Assembly (NCBI GenBank): GCA_910588795.1
Contig: CAJURI010000027.1
Coordinates: forward strand, 1-31,032
Length of the DNA: 31,032 nucleotides
DNA from: an uncultured Duncaniella sp.
GTDB lineage: Bacteria; Bacteroidota; Bacteroidia; Bacteroidales; Muribaculaceae
Direction of reading: 5' to 3'
Each line of letters opens with the position of its first letter. Position 1 is the first letter of the stretch. Shown piece by piece: positions 16,640 to 24,238 of the stretch. Under the pieces are notes generated by a model, which did no database searches, was not told the origin of the DNA, and saw only the letters and a list, made by a program, of their open reading frames with translations. The position numbers and the translations under genes are program-made.

Positions 16640-17491
16640 TCAACGTATTATGTTTTCAAGATTGAGCACGAGTATGTCCTCGGCTCCTATGCTCTTCAGC
16701 ATCTCTATCTTGCCCCACAGCTCGCTTTCAGGTATGACGACGTGGAGGGAGCACCATTCGGGATCGGTGAGGGGGAGCAACGTGGGACTTTTCATGCCGG
16801 GAAGCATCTTTACGGCCTGGTCGAGCGATGTGCGCGGGAGGTTCATGAGCACATATTTCATCCCGCGGCTGTCGAGTATGGAGTTAAGCCTGAACTTGAG
16901 TTTGTCGATCTCTTCGAGCTTGTCCTCCTGTAGCCCTGGTGTGGCTATGAGGACGGCTTCGGAGAAGAACACCTGTTCCACCTCACGCAGCCCGTTCTGG
17001 ACGAGGGTGCCTCCGGATGACACTATGTCGAATATGGCGTCGGACATGCCTACGGCCGGAGCTATCTCTACTGAGCCGGCTATCTCGTGGATCTCGGCGT
17101 CAATGCCGTTGTCGGCAAAGAATTTGCCGAGAATACGTGGGTAGGATGTCGCCACCCTCTTGCCGTTGAGCCATGCTGTGCCGGTGTAGTCGGCCTCGCG
17201 CGGAATGGCTATTGACAGACGGCATGCGCCGAAGCCAAGATCGAGTATTCGCTCCACGTGCTCGTCTTTCTCCACTATCTCGTTCAGTCCTACTATGCCT
17301 ATGTCGGCCACACCCATGGCCACTGCCTGGGGTATGTCGTCGTCACGGAGATAAAGAATCTCCATCGGGAATCCTTTGGCCTTGGATATGAGTTTTCGGT
17401 TGCCTGATGACGCGCTTATCCCGGCGTCGGCGAGGAGGCTCATGCTCTGCTCGTTGAGACGCCCTTTGGCTTGAATTGCGATTTTTAACAT
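16640..17491 (-). CDS. hisG: ATP phosphoribosyltransferase, long form
   Basis: This enzyme condenses ATP with PRPP in the first, committed step of histidine synthesis. The 283-residue length and the C-terminal regulatory domain (about 210-283, with SLHVVIPESELWGKIEMLKSIGAEDILVLNLENIIR in shortened form: VIPESELW and GAEDILVL) show the long, homohexameric type that binds histidine as feedback inhibitor and does not need HisZ. The catalytic part has KIAIQAKGRLNEQSM, ADIGIVGLNEI and the PRPP-binding region IVSSGGTLVQNGL. It is the first gene of the operon and follows a putative TATATTTG promoter box with a leader of about 20 nt. No histidine-rich leader peptide is visible, so attenuation of the enteric type is unlikely. 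Confidence 0.97.
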   Translation of the reverse strand: MLKIAIQAKGRLNEQSMSLLADAGISASSGNRKLISKAKGFPMEILYLRDDDIPQAVAMGVADIGIVGLNEIVEKDEHVERILDLGFGACRLSIAIPREADYTGTAWLNGKRVATSYPRILGKFFADNGIDAEIHEIAGSVEIAPAVGMSDAIFDIVSSGGTLVQNGLREVEQVFFSEAVLIATPGLQEDKLEEIDKLKFRLNSILDSRGMKYVLMNLPRTSLDQAVKMLPGMKSPTLLPLTDPEWCSLHVVIPESELWGKIEMLKSIGAEDILVLNLENIIR

Positions 17492-17518
17492 TTAATGCTA
17501 TTATTGGAAACTTGATTG

Positions 17519-17526
17519 CAAATATA
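17519..17526 (-). promoter_or_regulatory. Putative -7 box of the his operon
   Basis: On the minus strand TATATTTG matches TAnnTTTG, 27 nt upstream of the hisG start codon. A -33 TTTG is not evident, because that position falls inside the hairpin at 17531-17577. A regulator binding the hairpin palindrome would overlap the promoter. Confidence 0.45.
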
Positions 17527-17530
17527 AACA

Positions 17531-17577
17531 AAAATCCCCTATTTCCTGTCATTTGATAACAGGAAATAAAGGATTTT
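17531..17577 (-). terminator. Hairpin between yebC and hisG, probable yebC terminator
   Basis: A perfect 10-bp inner stem (TATTTCCTGT 17540-17549, ACAGGAAATA 17559-17568) is extended, past a 2x2 internal loop, by 7 bp (AAAATCC 17531-17537 with GGATTTT 17571-17577). On the minus strand it is followed by a T-rich run (TTTTTGTTTATATTTG). It fits a terminator for yebC (stop at 17633), but it also covers the region upstream of the hisG -7 box. Confidence 0.65.
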
Positions 17578-17632
17578 GAGGAAAATTGTGATTTTAGGGC
17601 TTACGCCTTGTGAAGATGAGTCTTTTCAGACA

Positions 17633-18382
17633 TTACTCTCCGTCACCGTCTTCCTCCTTCATGTTATGGAATACATTCTGTACATCCTCGTCGTCCTCGA
17701 ATTTCTCAAGGAGCTTTTCGAGTGTCGCACGCTGCTCGGGAGTGACCTCCTTGAGGTCGTGAGGTATGCGCTCGAATTCCGAGGATATGATCTCGAATCC
17801 GTTGTCTTCGAGGTACTTCTGTATGTTGGCGTATTCCTCGAAAGCACCGTAGAGCACTACCTGCTCGTCGCCTGATTCTTCGTCGACGATATCCTCGAGT
17901 TCGTCCACGCCGTAGTCGATAAGCTCAAGCTCAAGATCTTCGAGCGAAACGCCCTCTTTGGGCTTGATCTTGAATACGCTCTTGTGATCGAACATGAATG
18001 AGAGGGACCCCTGTGTGCCGAGAGTGCCGCCGTGCTTTGTGAAGTATGAGCGCACATTGGCTACGGTGCGTGTATTGTTGTCGGTGGCGGCTTCGACCAC
18101 TATTGCGATGCCGAAAGGACCGTATCCTTCATATACGATCTCCTTGTAGTCGCCGGCATCCTTGTCGGTGGCTTTCTTGATAGCACGCTCTACAGTGTCC
18201 TTGGGCATATTGGCAGCCTTGGCGTTCTGCATGAGCGCGCGCAGACGGGGATTGGTGGACGGATCGGGACCGCCGGCCTTGGCGGCGATGGTGATTTCCT
18301 TGCCTATGCGGGTGAATGTGCGGGACATGTTGCCCCAGCGTTTGAGCTTGCGGGCTTTGCGGTATTCAAATGCTCTTCCCAT
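17633..18382 (-). CDS. yebC: YebC/PmpR-family (TACO1-like) protein
   Basis: The 249-residue cytoplasmic protein has the family's N-terminal signature MGRAFEYRKARKLKRWGNMSR in short form (AFEYRKARKLKRW), KEITIAAKAGGPDPSTNPRL, NMPKDTVERAIKK and the central YEGYGPFGIAIVVEAATDN, then the acidic C-terminal domain. The family was first described as DNA-binding regulators; later work on bacterial YebC and mitochondrial TACO1 links it to ribosome function at difficult sequences such as polyproline. The C-terminus is very acidic (EDDEDVQNV and EEDGDGE). It lies downstream of pheT on the same strand with a 62-nt gap, so the two may be co-transcribed. A near-consensus TAACTTTA sits at 18385-18392, but it is too close to the start codon to be convincing. 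Confidence 0.95.
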   Translation of the reverse strand: MGRAFEYRKARKLKRWGNMSRTFTRIGKEITIAAKAGGPDPSTNPRLRALMQNAKAANMPKDTVERAIKKATDKDAGDYKEIVYEGYGPFGIAIVVEAATDNNTRTVANVRSYFTKHGGTLGTQGSLSFMFDHKSVFKIKPKEGVSLEDLELELIDYGVDELEDIVDEESGDEQVVLYGAFEEYANIQKYLEDNGFEIISSEFERIPHDLKEVTPEQRATLEKLLEKFEDDEDVQNVFHNMKEEDGDGE

Positions 18383-18444
18383 TGTAAAGTTATAGTATAT
18401 GTTTTCTTTTTGGTAATTGAAGTCGTGGTTGATGATGGTCTGTG

Positions 18445-20913
18445 TTATCTGAGCTGTGCTCCGAGCTGCCTGGTGAGACCGGCTATCACTTTGTTCATCA
18501 CAGCCTCGATCTGCTTGTCCTGGAGTGTCTTCTCGTCATCCTGGAGGGTGAGGGTGATGGCATATGATTTCTTCCCTTCTGGGAGGTTCTTGCCTTCGTA
18601 GACGTCAAACAGCGATATCTCCTTGAGAAGGTGTTTCTCGCAGGCACGTACCGTAGCCTCTACGCGCTCCATGGTCACGTTCTTGTCGAGCAGCAGGGCG
18701 AGATCGCGTTTCACCGCCTGAGTCTTCGGGAGAGCCTTGAATGTCACTTTCTTTTTGACTGACAGCCCTACGAGAGTGTTCCAGTCAAGCTCGGCATACA
18801 TTACCGGCTGCTTGATGTCGGTCATATGGAGTATCTTCTTTGCGAGCATTCCGAGCGAGCCTATGTGCTTGCCTGAGCGTGTGGATATGTCGAGCCCTGC
18901 CGCATATATCTCGTTGGCGGATGTCGTCAGCTTTATTTCGGTCGATGAAATGCCGAGGCGGCGGAGAATGTTGGTGACCACGGTCTTCATGTCGTAGACT
19001 GTGATTTCGGCTGCGGGGCGTGCCCATGATGCCGGACGCAGAAGTCCGCTCATCCATATTGCCAGCCTTGAGTATTGCCTGTAGGGGGCGAGACCGTCGC
19101 CGGGGTTTCCTTTGGCTTCGGGATTGAAGGTGTAGACGTTGCCGAACTCGTACATCAGCAGGTCGCTTTCACGGCGGTTGATGTTGTGGGCCAGGGATTC
19201 GAGTCCGCCGAAAAGCAGAGTCTGGCGCATCACGTTGAGGTCGTTGCTCAGTGGGTTGAGGAGCTTGACACAGTTTTCGGCCGGCATCTGGCTGAGATCT
19301 GTATAGTATGCTTCGCGTGAGAGAGAGTTGTTGAGGATCTCGTTGAACCCTTCGCCGCACAGCTGCTCGCTTATGAGATCGCGCAGGCGGTTCTCCTCAT
19401 CCTCGCGGCTCTTGTAGGAGAGGGAGGAGTGGACGGTGGTGGAGATTTCCACGTTGTTGTAGCCGTAGATTCTCAGTATGTCCTCGACCACATCGCAGGG
19501 GCGTGTCACGTCGACGCGATAGGTGGGGACTTTTACCGTGACATCCTTGTCGGTGATGCCTGTCACCTCCATTTCGAGGCTCTTGAGGATCGAGATTATC
19601 GTGTCGGAGGGGATCTGTTTGCCCACAAGGCGTGTGGCGTAATCGAAATCGAGTGTCACACATGCCGGCTCTATCTTTGACGGGTATATGTCGATCTCCG
19701 GACCGGTGATGGTGCCTCCGGCGAGCTCTTTCACCATGAGGGCTGCGAGATGAAGCACGTAGGTGGTGTTGTTCGGGTCGACGCCACGCTCGAAGCGGAA
19801 TGATGAGTCGGTGTTGAGCCCGTGGCGGCGTGCTGTCTTGCGCACCGATGTGGGGTTGAAGTAGGCACTCTCGAGGAACACTGTAGTGGTGGATTCGGTG
19901 ACACCTGAGTCGAGACCTCCGAACACACCGGCTATGCACATGGGCTCGCGGGTGTTGCATATCATCAGGTCGCGTGAGTCAAGGGTGTGTTCCACACCGT
20001 CGAGGGTGACGAATTTCGCGCCCTGCACGGCATTTCTGACTATCACTTCCCCGCCGGCAATCTTTGCTGCATCGAAGCAGTGGAGCGGCTGCCCCATGGC
20101 GTGCAGCAGGTAGTTGGTGATGTCGACTATGTTGTTGATCGGGCGCAGGCCTATTGCTGACAGCAGGTCCTGAAGCCATTTGGGTGATTCCTTTACTGTG
20201 ACGCCTGTCACTGTGACGCCGCAGTAGCGCGGGCATGCCTCGGAGTTTTCGACGGTCACTTTGATGCCCCCCTGGGGATTTTCGACGGCAAATGCATCGA
20301 CCGACGGGCGTGTGAGCCGTGAGGGCTTGGAATGGCATGCGAGCCATGCCCCGAGGTCGCGGGCCACGCCGTAGTGAGAGGCTGCGTCGATGCGGTTGGG
20401 GGTGAGGTCCACTTCGAGCACATAGTCGGATGTGAGTCCGAAATGCTCGGCAGCGGGTGTGCCCGGCTTTACATCCTCGCTGATCACGATTATGCCGTCG
20501 TGGGATGTTCCCACTCCTATTTCGTCCTCGGCACATATCATGCCGAATGACTCCACACCGCGTATCTTGGACTTCTTGATCTGGAATTCCTCCCCTTCGG
20601 GCCCGTAGAGGGTTGTGCCGACTGTTGCGACCACCACGGTCTGTCCGGCGGCGACATTCGGCGCGCCGCACACGATCTGTGTGGCCTGTCCGTCACCGAG
20701 GTCTACGGTGGTGATGTGGAGATGGTCGCTGTTGGGGTGCTCCTCGCATGTGAGGACTTTGCCTATGACTATGCCGCGAAGGCCTCCGCGTATTGACTCG
20801 ACCTCCTCGACGCTTCCGGTCTCGAGGCCGGTGGAGGTGAGTGCCGCCGCAACTTCGTCGGGCGTGAGGTCAAAATCGATGTATTTTTTAAGCCAATTGT
20901 AGGAAATATTCAT
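18445..20913 (-). CDS. pheT: Phenylalanine-tRNA ligase beta subunit
   Basis: The product, 822 residues from the chosen start, is the large subunit of the alpha2beta2 enzyme that charges tRNA-Phe. Domains in order are the N-terminal MNISYNWLKKYIDFDL, a tRNA-binding OB fold (about 40-150, with HPNSDHLHITTVDLG), the B3/B4 editing region (NNIVDITNYLLHAMGQP, and RFERGVDPNN), the B5 domain, a catalytic-like core, and the anticodon-binding FDX-ACB domain at the end (FKALPKTQAVKRDLALLLD). The frame is open 15 codons further to an ATG at 20958, but that start lies upstream of a TACCTTTG promoter box at 20936-20943. The ATG at 20913 gives the conserved N-terminus. The alpha subunit gene pheS is not in the window, which is common in this phylum. 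Confidence 0.97.
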   Translation of the reverse strand: MNISYNWLKKYIDFDLTPDEVAAALTSTGLETGSVEEVESIRGGLRGIVIGKVLTCEEHPNSDHLHITTVDLGDGQATQIVCGAPNVAAGQTVVVATVGTTLYGPEGEEFQIKKSKIRGVESFGMICAEDEIGVGTSHDGIIVISEDVKPGTPAAEHFGLTSDYVLEVDLTPNRIDAASHYGVARDLGAWLACHSKPSRLTRPSVDAFAVENPQGGIKVTVENSEACPRYCGVTVTGVTVKESPKWLQDLLSAIGLRPINNIVDITNYLLHAMGQPLHCFDAAKIAGGEVIVRNAVQGAKFVTLDGVEHTLDSRDLMICNTREPMCIAGVFGGLDSGVTESTTTVFLESAYFNPTSVRKTARRHGLNTDSSFRFERGVDPNNTTYVLHLAALMVKELAGGTITGPEIDIYPSKIEPACVTLDFDYATRLVGKQIPSDTIISILKSLEMEVTGITDKDVTVKVPTYRVDVTRPCDVVEDILRIYGYNNVEISTTVHSSLSYKSREDEENRLRDLISEQLCGEGFNEILNNSLSREAYYTDLSQMPAENCVKLLNPLSNDLNVMRQTLLFGGLESLAHNINRRESDLLMYEFGNVYTFNPEAKGNPGDGLAPYRQYSRLAIWMSGLLRPASWARPAAEITVYDMKTVVTNILRRLGISSTEIKLTTSANEIYAAGLDISTRSGKHIGSLGMLAKKILHMTDIKQPVMYAELDWNTLVGLSVKKKVTFKALPKTQAVKRDLALLLDKNVTMERVEATVRACEKHLLKEISLFDVYEGKNLPEGKKSYAITLTLQDDEKTLQDKQIEAVMNKVIAGLTRQLGAQLR

Positions 20914-20935
20914 AAAAGAATGCTTTTTCGATCGG

Positions 20936-20943
20936 CAAAGGTA
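20936..20943 (-). promoter_or_regulatory. Putative -7 box of pheT
   Basis: On the minus strand TACCTTTG matches TAnnTTTG, 22 nt upstream of the ATG at 20913. No good -33 element is seen at the usual spacing. Its position supports the shorter pheT start. Confidence 0.5.
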
Positions 20944-20958
20944 CGAATTTAGGCTCAA

Positions 20959-21137
20959 TATCTCACTATTTCAAACCATTAAAACCGATAAATCCGCTAT
21001 TTTTTTGTAGTTTTCTGCTGTCATGCCGCAGGGTGTCTCTTTGGTCATGCCCCGTGGTGTACGGATGTGTGTAGGTGATGCGGACGACGCATGGTGCAAC
21101 TTTTTGTCGAGTATGTTGGTTATAATCGGTAGAGGGC
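20959..21137. other. Divergent intergenic region with short imperfect direct repeats
   Basis: The gap between pheT and the kinase gene (about 300 nt in all) holds no gene I can support. It contains two related segments, TCATGCCGCAGGGTGT (near 21021) and TCATGCCCCGTGGTGT (near 21045), followed by a similar-looking GATGCGGACGACGCATGGT stretch near 21077. The rest is low-complexity AT-rich sequence next to the pheT promoter. A minus-strand frame runs through it but has no recognisable protein. Confidence 0.45.
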
Positions 21138-21168
21138 TTGGAATGTAAGCGGAATTTTGATAAATTTG
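21138..21168 (+). promoter_or_regulatory. Promoter of the uridine-kinase-like gene
   Basis: TTG at 21138-21140 and TAAATTTG at 21161-21168 are separated by 20 nt and match the Bacteroidota -33/-7 consensus well. The start codon at 21214 follows with a leader of about 40 nt. Confidence 0.65.
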
Positions 21169-21213
21169 GCAATGACAAGCTGAAGTGTCGCATTCATTCA
21201 TCAGATTATCGTT

Positions 21214-22872
21214 ATGAAACTCTATTGTGTCAATCTCCAGGAATATGTCCCCTTTACCGGAGGGGAGACTCTGCAAAGTGTCGTAGACCGTCTCGGCGGC
21301 CGTCTTGGCTTCACTCCGTTGTGTGCGTTGGTCAACAACAAGGAGGAGGGGCTGTCGTTCCCTCTCTATGCTCCCAAGCAGGTTGAGTTTGTGTCAGTCG
21401 GAGAGCCGGCCGGACAGCGTTGCTATATACGCTCGTTGTGCATGGTGCTTTACCGTGCGCTTGCCCGTGTGGCTCCGGGAGCACGGCTTGAGATATGCAA
21501 TGCCGTGTCGGGGGGATACTATGTGCGTATCACCCGTACTGATCTCGACCGTGAGACTGCTGCCCGCGACATATCGGAGGAGATGCGCCGACTCATAGCC
21601 GCCGATCTGCCCATTGAGCGCAAGGAGAAACCTACGTCGGAGGTGATAGAGATGTTTCGCGAGCAGGGGCTGGATGCAAAGGTGTCGCTGCTTGAGTCGC
21701 TGCATGAGCTGTACACGATATTTTACCGGCTTGACGGGCTGGCCGATACCACACTTTCTCCGCTTGTCCCGCGTACGGGGCTGATAGGGGAGTTTGGCTT
21801 TGTGCCCTATGAGGAGGGTTTCCTTCTGCTTGGCTGCAGCCATTCCGATGTGGCGTGCCGTGCCGAGGAGAAGCCTCAGCCTAAGCTCTTCAGGGCTTTT
21901 CAGGCTTATCAGGAGTTCAACCGCATTATCGGCATAAGCAATGCGGGATCGCTCAATGCGGCTGTGGACAGCGGTGAGTCGGGCATGATGATCAATGTGG
22001 CTGAAGCTCTGCACTCCAAGCATATCCGCGGCATAGCCCAGGCTATAACCGACCGCCACAGGAGCGGCGGTGCGAAAGTGGTGCTCATAGCCGGTCCGTC
22101 GTCGTCGGGCAAGACTACTTTCACCAAGCGGCTTGCCATAGAGCTTCTCACCAATCTTCTGCACCCTGTGATGATATCGCTCGACGATTATTTTGTTGAC
22201 CGTCACCTGACCCCTGTTGACGAGACCGGCGATTACGATTATGAATCACTCATGGCTCTGGACCTGGAGCTGTTCAACAAGCATCTGTGCGCGCTCATAC
22301 GCGGTGAGGAGGTGGAGCTTCCGACTTACAATTTCGAGAAAGGGACACGTGAGTTCAGGGGCAAGCGCATATCTCTTCCGGATGACGGTGTGCTGCTCAT
22401 AGAGGGTATCCACGGGCTTAATCCGGAGTTGACACGCGCTGTGGCTGACGATATGAAGTACAGGGTGTACGTGTCCGCTCTCTCCACGATATCGATCGAT
22501 GACCACAATTGGGTGTCGACAACCGACAACCGGCTGCTGCGCCGTATCATACGTGACTACAAATATCGCGGGACATCCGCTCTGTCGACCATCCGCCGCT
22601 GGCCGAGCGTGAGGCGCGGCGAGGAGAAATGGATATTCCCTTATCAGGAGAATGCCGATTCGATGTTCAATTCTTCGTTCATATTTGAGCTCGGGGTGAT
22701 GCGCGATGAGGCCGAAAAGGTGCTCCGCACGGTGCCGCGCGACGTGCCGGAATATGCCCAGGCCCACAGGCTGAGACGTTTCCTCGGTTATTTCGCGTCA
22801 GTTTCTTCGCGGCTCATACCGCCGACTTCGCTTATGCGTGAATTTCTCGGCGGTTCCTCGTTCAAGTATTGA
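21214..22872 (+). CDS. TGS-domain / uridine-kinase-like nucleoside kinase
   Basis: The product is a 552-residue cytoplasmic protein in two parts. The N-terminal part (about 1-230) resembles the TGS and second additional domains of threonyl-tRNA synthetase, without a catalytic synthetase core. The C-terminal part is a P-loop kinase of the phosphoribulokinase/uridine kinase family, with Walker A GPSSSGKTT at 294-302, SLDDYFVDR at about 322-330, YNFEKGTREF and LIEGIHGLNPEL. Proteins with this architecture are widespread in Bacteroidota and Firmicutes and are annotated as nucleoside or uridine kinases; the exact substrate of this one is not known to me. Expected reaction is ATP-dependent phosphorylation of a nucleoside or related compound. 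It is the only plus-strand gene in the right half, has its own promoter, and ends before a group of hairpins. Confidence 0.88.
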   Translation: MKLYCVNLQEYVPFTGGETLQSVVDRLGGRLGFTPLCALVNNKEEGLSFPLYAPKQVEFVSVGEPAGQRCYIRSLCMVLYRALARVAPGARLEICNAVSGGYYVRITRTDLDRETAARDISEEMRRLIAADLPIERKEKPTSEVIEMFREQGLDAKVSLLESLHELYTIFYRLDGLADTTLSPLVPRTGLIGEFGFVPYEEGFLLLGCSHSDVACRAEEKPQPKLFRAFQAYQEFNRIIGISNAGSLNAAVDSGESGMMINVAEALHSKHIRGIAQAITDRHRSGGAKVVLIAGPSSSGKTTFTKRLAIELLTNLLHPVMISLDDYFVDRHLTPVDETGDYDYESLMALDLELFNKHLCALIRGEEVELPTYNFEKGTREFRGKRISLPDDGVLLIEGIHGLNPELTRAVADDMKYRVYVSALSTISIDDHNWVSTTDNRLLRRIIRDYKYRGTSALSTIRRWPSVRRGEEKWIFPYQENADSMFNSSFIFELGVMRDEAEKVLRTVPRDVPEYAQAHRLRRFLGYFASVSSRLIPPTSLMREFLGGSSFKY

Positions 22873-22880
22873 AAATTTAA

Positions 22881-22902
22881 GAGATTGTTATTAAACAACC
22901 TC
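22881..22902. repeat. Short inverted repeat carrying the TTAAACAACCTC motif (copy 1)
   Basis: GAGATTGTT (22881-22889) faces AACAACCTC (22894-22902) with one mismatch around ATTA. The 12-mer TTAAACAACCTC at 22891-22902 recurs exactly at 24159-24170, also as the right arm of a hairpin in an intergenic gap. Confidence 0.6.
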
Positions 22903-22934
22903 AAAAGACGGCGTGTCAAAACGCCATCTTTTGA
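22901..22934 (+). terminator. Hairpin downstream of the kinase gene
   Basis: A 14-bp stem, TCAAAAGACGGCGT (22901-22914) with ACGCCATCTTTTGA (22921-22934), has one wobble position and a 6-nt loop GTCAAA. The right arm holds a T run. It begins 28 nt after the kinase stop and fits a rho-independent terminator. Confidence 0.65.
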
Positions 22935-22978
22935 ATAAATCACCCTTGCCGCAGATCGCTGCAGCAAGGGTGATTTAT
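22935..22978. terminator. Strong symmetric hairpin, probable bidirectional terminator
   Basis: A perfect 15-bp stem, ATAAATCACCCTTGC (22935-22949) with GCAAGGGTGATTTAT (22964-22978), continues past one mismatch into 4 more pairs (GCAG with CTGC) and an ATCG loop. The outer A/T ends give a T-rich trailer in both directions. It lies between two convergent genes, the kinase gene (+) and def (-). Confidence 0.75.
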
Positions 22979-23023
22979 ATGCGGATGTCATGACATATCC
23001 GCATTCCTAATTTGCTTCTCCGG

Positions 23024-23587
23024 TCATTTTTTCCTGGGAGCGTATTTCGCAGGATAGTCGCAGCGTGTGCGTCCTGTGAGTATGCTGTTGAGCTTACCCT
23101 TGATGAGCTGACGGCGTATCATCGAGATATGGTCGATGTACAGTTTCCCTTCGAGATGGTCGCATTCGTGCTGTACGATGCGTGCGAGGAATCCGGAGAT
23201 CTCCTCTTCGTGAGGCTGAAAGTCCTCGTCAACCCAGCGGAGGCGTATATGCTCGACGCGCGGCACGTTCTCTGACAGTCCGGGGAGGCTCAGGCATCCT
23301 TCGGAACGTGTCACAGTGTCACCGTCGAGTATCTCGACTTCGGGGTTTATGAGTGTGAATTTTCTTCCTTCACATTCGGGGAATGAATCCTTGAAGGGGT
23401 CAGCGTCGATCACTACTATGCGTTCGGCAAGACCGACCTGTGGGCCTGCAAGCCCTACGCCTTCGCTGGCGTACATTGTGGCAAACATGTCGCTGACCAG
23501 CTCCTTGATCCCTTCGCGGCCGGGATTTATGTCGGAACAGGTCTTGCGCAGTACGGGGTGTCCGTAGAGATATACTGGGAGGCGCAT
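23024..23587 (-). CDS. def: Peptide deformylase
   Basis: This 187-residue iron/zinc hydrolase removes the formyl group from the N-terminal methionine of new proteins. All three family motifs are present: GVGLAGPQVG, EGCLSLPG (metal-binding Cys) and QHECDHLEG (HExxH-type metal ligands and catalytic Glu). The N-terminal LPVYLYGHPVLRKTC is typical of the Bacteroidota form. It follows ruvX on the same strand with an 89-nt gap, a common pairing in this phylum. The end KYAPRKK is basic, as often seen. Confidence 0.97.
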   Translation of the reverse strand: MRLPVYLYGHPVLRKTCSDINPGREGIKELVSDMFATMYASEGVGLAGPQVGLAERIVVIDADPFKDSFPECEGRKFTLINPEVEILDGDTVTRSEGCLSLPGLSENVPRVEHIRLRWVDEDFQPHEEEISGFLARIVQHECDHLEGKLYIDHISMIRRQLIKGKLNSILTGRTRCDYPAKYAPRKK

Positions 23588-23676
23588 TTCTTTATAAGCA
23601 TTTGGTGCCTTTCAGGCGGGGTTATTTTGATTATGTTTACTGTCGTGGGAAGTAGGAAGGATGTGTCGACGAAGTG

Positions 23677-24099
23677 TCAGGTATGGATCGCCGAGGAGGA
23701 AAGATAGGAGTTGAGGATTATTACTGCCGCCATGCGGTCGATGGCACCCTTGTCGCGACGGTCACTCTTCTTGACTCCGGCATCGAGCATTGCGCGGTGG
23801 GCAAGGGTGGATGTGAACCGCTCGTCCCACATTGTGAACTTCATAGCGGGGAATTCCTTGCGCAGACGCCCCATGGCTGGAGTGATGTAGCGCATGGAGT
23901 CGGACGGATCGCCGCGCATGGTGGTGGGAAGTCCTACTACGATTTCATCTACCTCTTCGCGAGACATGTATTCTTTCAGGCAGGGTATAAGTTCGGCCGG
24001 GGACACTGTGGCGAGAGCTGTGGCCACTATGCGCAAAGGATCGGTCACCGCGAGCCCGCAGCGACGTCGACCGTAGTCTATGGCAAGTATACGTCCCAT
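23677..24099 (-). CDS. ruvX: Putative pre-16S rRNA nuclease / Holliday-junction resolvase-like protein (YqgF/RuvX)
   Basis: The 140-residue RNase H-fold protein has RILAIDYGRRRCGLAVTD with the first catalytic Asp, EIVVGLPTTMRGDPS with the second acidic region, DERFTSTLAHRAML with the Asp-Glu-Arg motif, and KGAIDRMAAVIILNSYL with the final Asp. All predicted active-site acids are present. The family is essential in several bacteria and in Escherichia coli (YqgF) takes part in 16S rRNA 5' end processing. It sits upstream of def. The putative promoter box TAATTTTG (minus strand, 24110-24117) lies only about 10 nt before the ATG, which suggests a very short leader. Confidence 0.94.
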   Translation of the reverse strand: MGRILAIDYGRRRCGLAVTDPLRIVATALATVSPAELIPCLKEYMSREEVDEIVVGLPTTMRGDPSDSMRYITPAMGRLRKEFPAMKFTMWDERFTSTLAHRAMLDAGVKKSDRRDKGAIDRMAAVIILNSYLSSSAIHT

Positions 24100-24109
24100 T
24101 TTGTGTCTG

Positions 24110-24117
24110 CAAAATTA
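24110..24117 (-). promoter_or_regulatory. Putative -7 box of ruvX-def
   Basis: On the minus strand TAATTTTG matches TAnnTTTG, 10 nt upstream of the ruvX start codon. No -33 element is clear at the usual spacing, and the hairpin at 24130-24171 occupies that region. Confidence 0.4.
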
Positions 24118-24129
24118 CGGAAATAATTT

Positions 24130-24171
24130 AGAGGTTGTTTAACATTTAACATTTGTTTTTAAACAACCTCT
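24130..24171 (-). terminator. Inverted repeat between the ROK gene and ruvX (TTAAACAACCTC motif, copy 2)
   Basis: A perfect 13-bp stem, AGAGGTTGTTTAA (24130-24142) with TTAAACAACCTCT (24159-24171), encloses a 16-nt AT-rich loop. It follows the end of the sugar cluster (ROK stop at 24239) and precedes ruvX on the same strand, so it may end that transcript. There is no clear long T tract, so another role is possible. Confidence 0.5.
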
Positions 24172-24238
24172 TAATACAGACAAAAACGGGACTTTATCTT
24201 TTTAGCGCAGATGATGTGTGCGGGGAGCGTGACGACTA

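Noticed and set aside
17492..17632. Histidine attenuator with a leader peptide before hisG
   Set aside because: No short frame rich in histidine codons is present, and the likely leader is only about 20 nt.
20914..20958. Longer pheT with start at 20958
   Set aside because: The extension is upstream of or within the TACCTTTG box and is not conserved in type; MNISYNWLKK at 20913 is the usual PheT N-terminus.
20971..21276. Small minus-strand gene (101 codons) between pheT and the kinase gene
   Set aside because: It crosses the kinase promoter and start, contains the direct repeats and resembles no protein.
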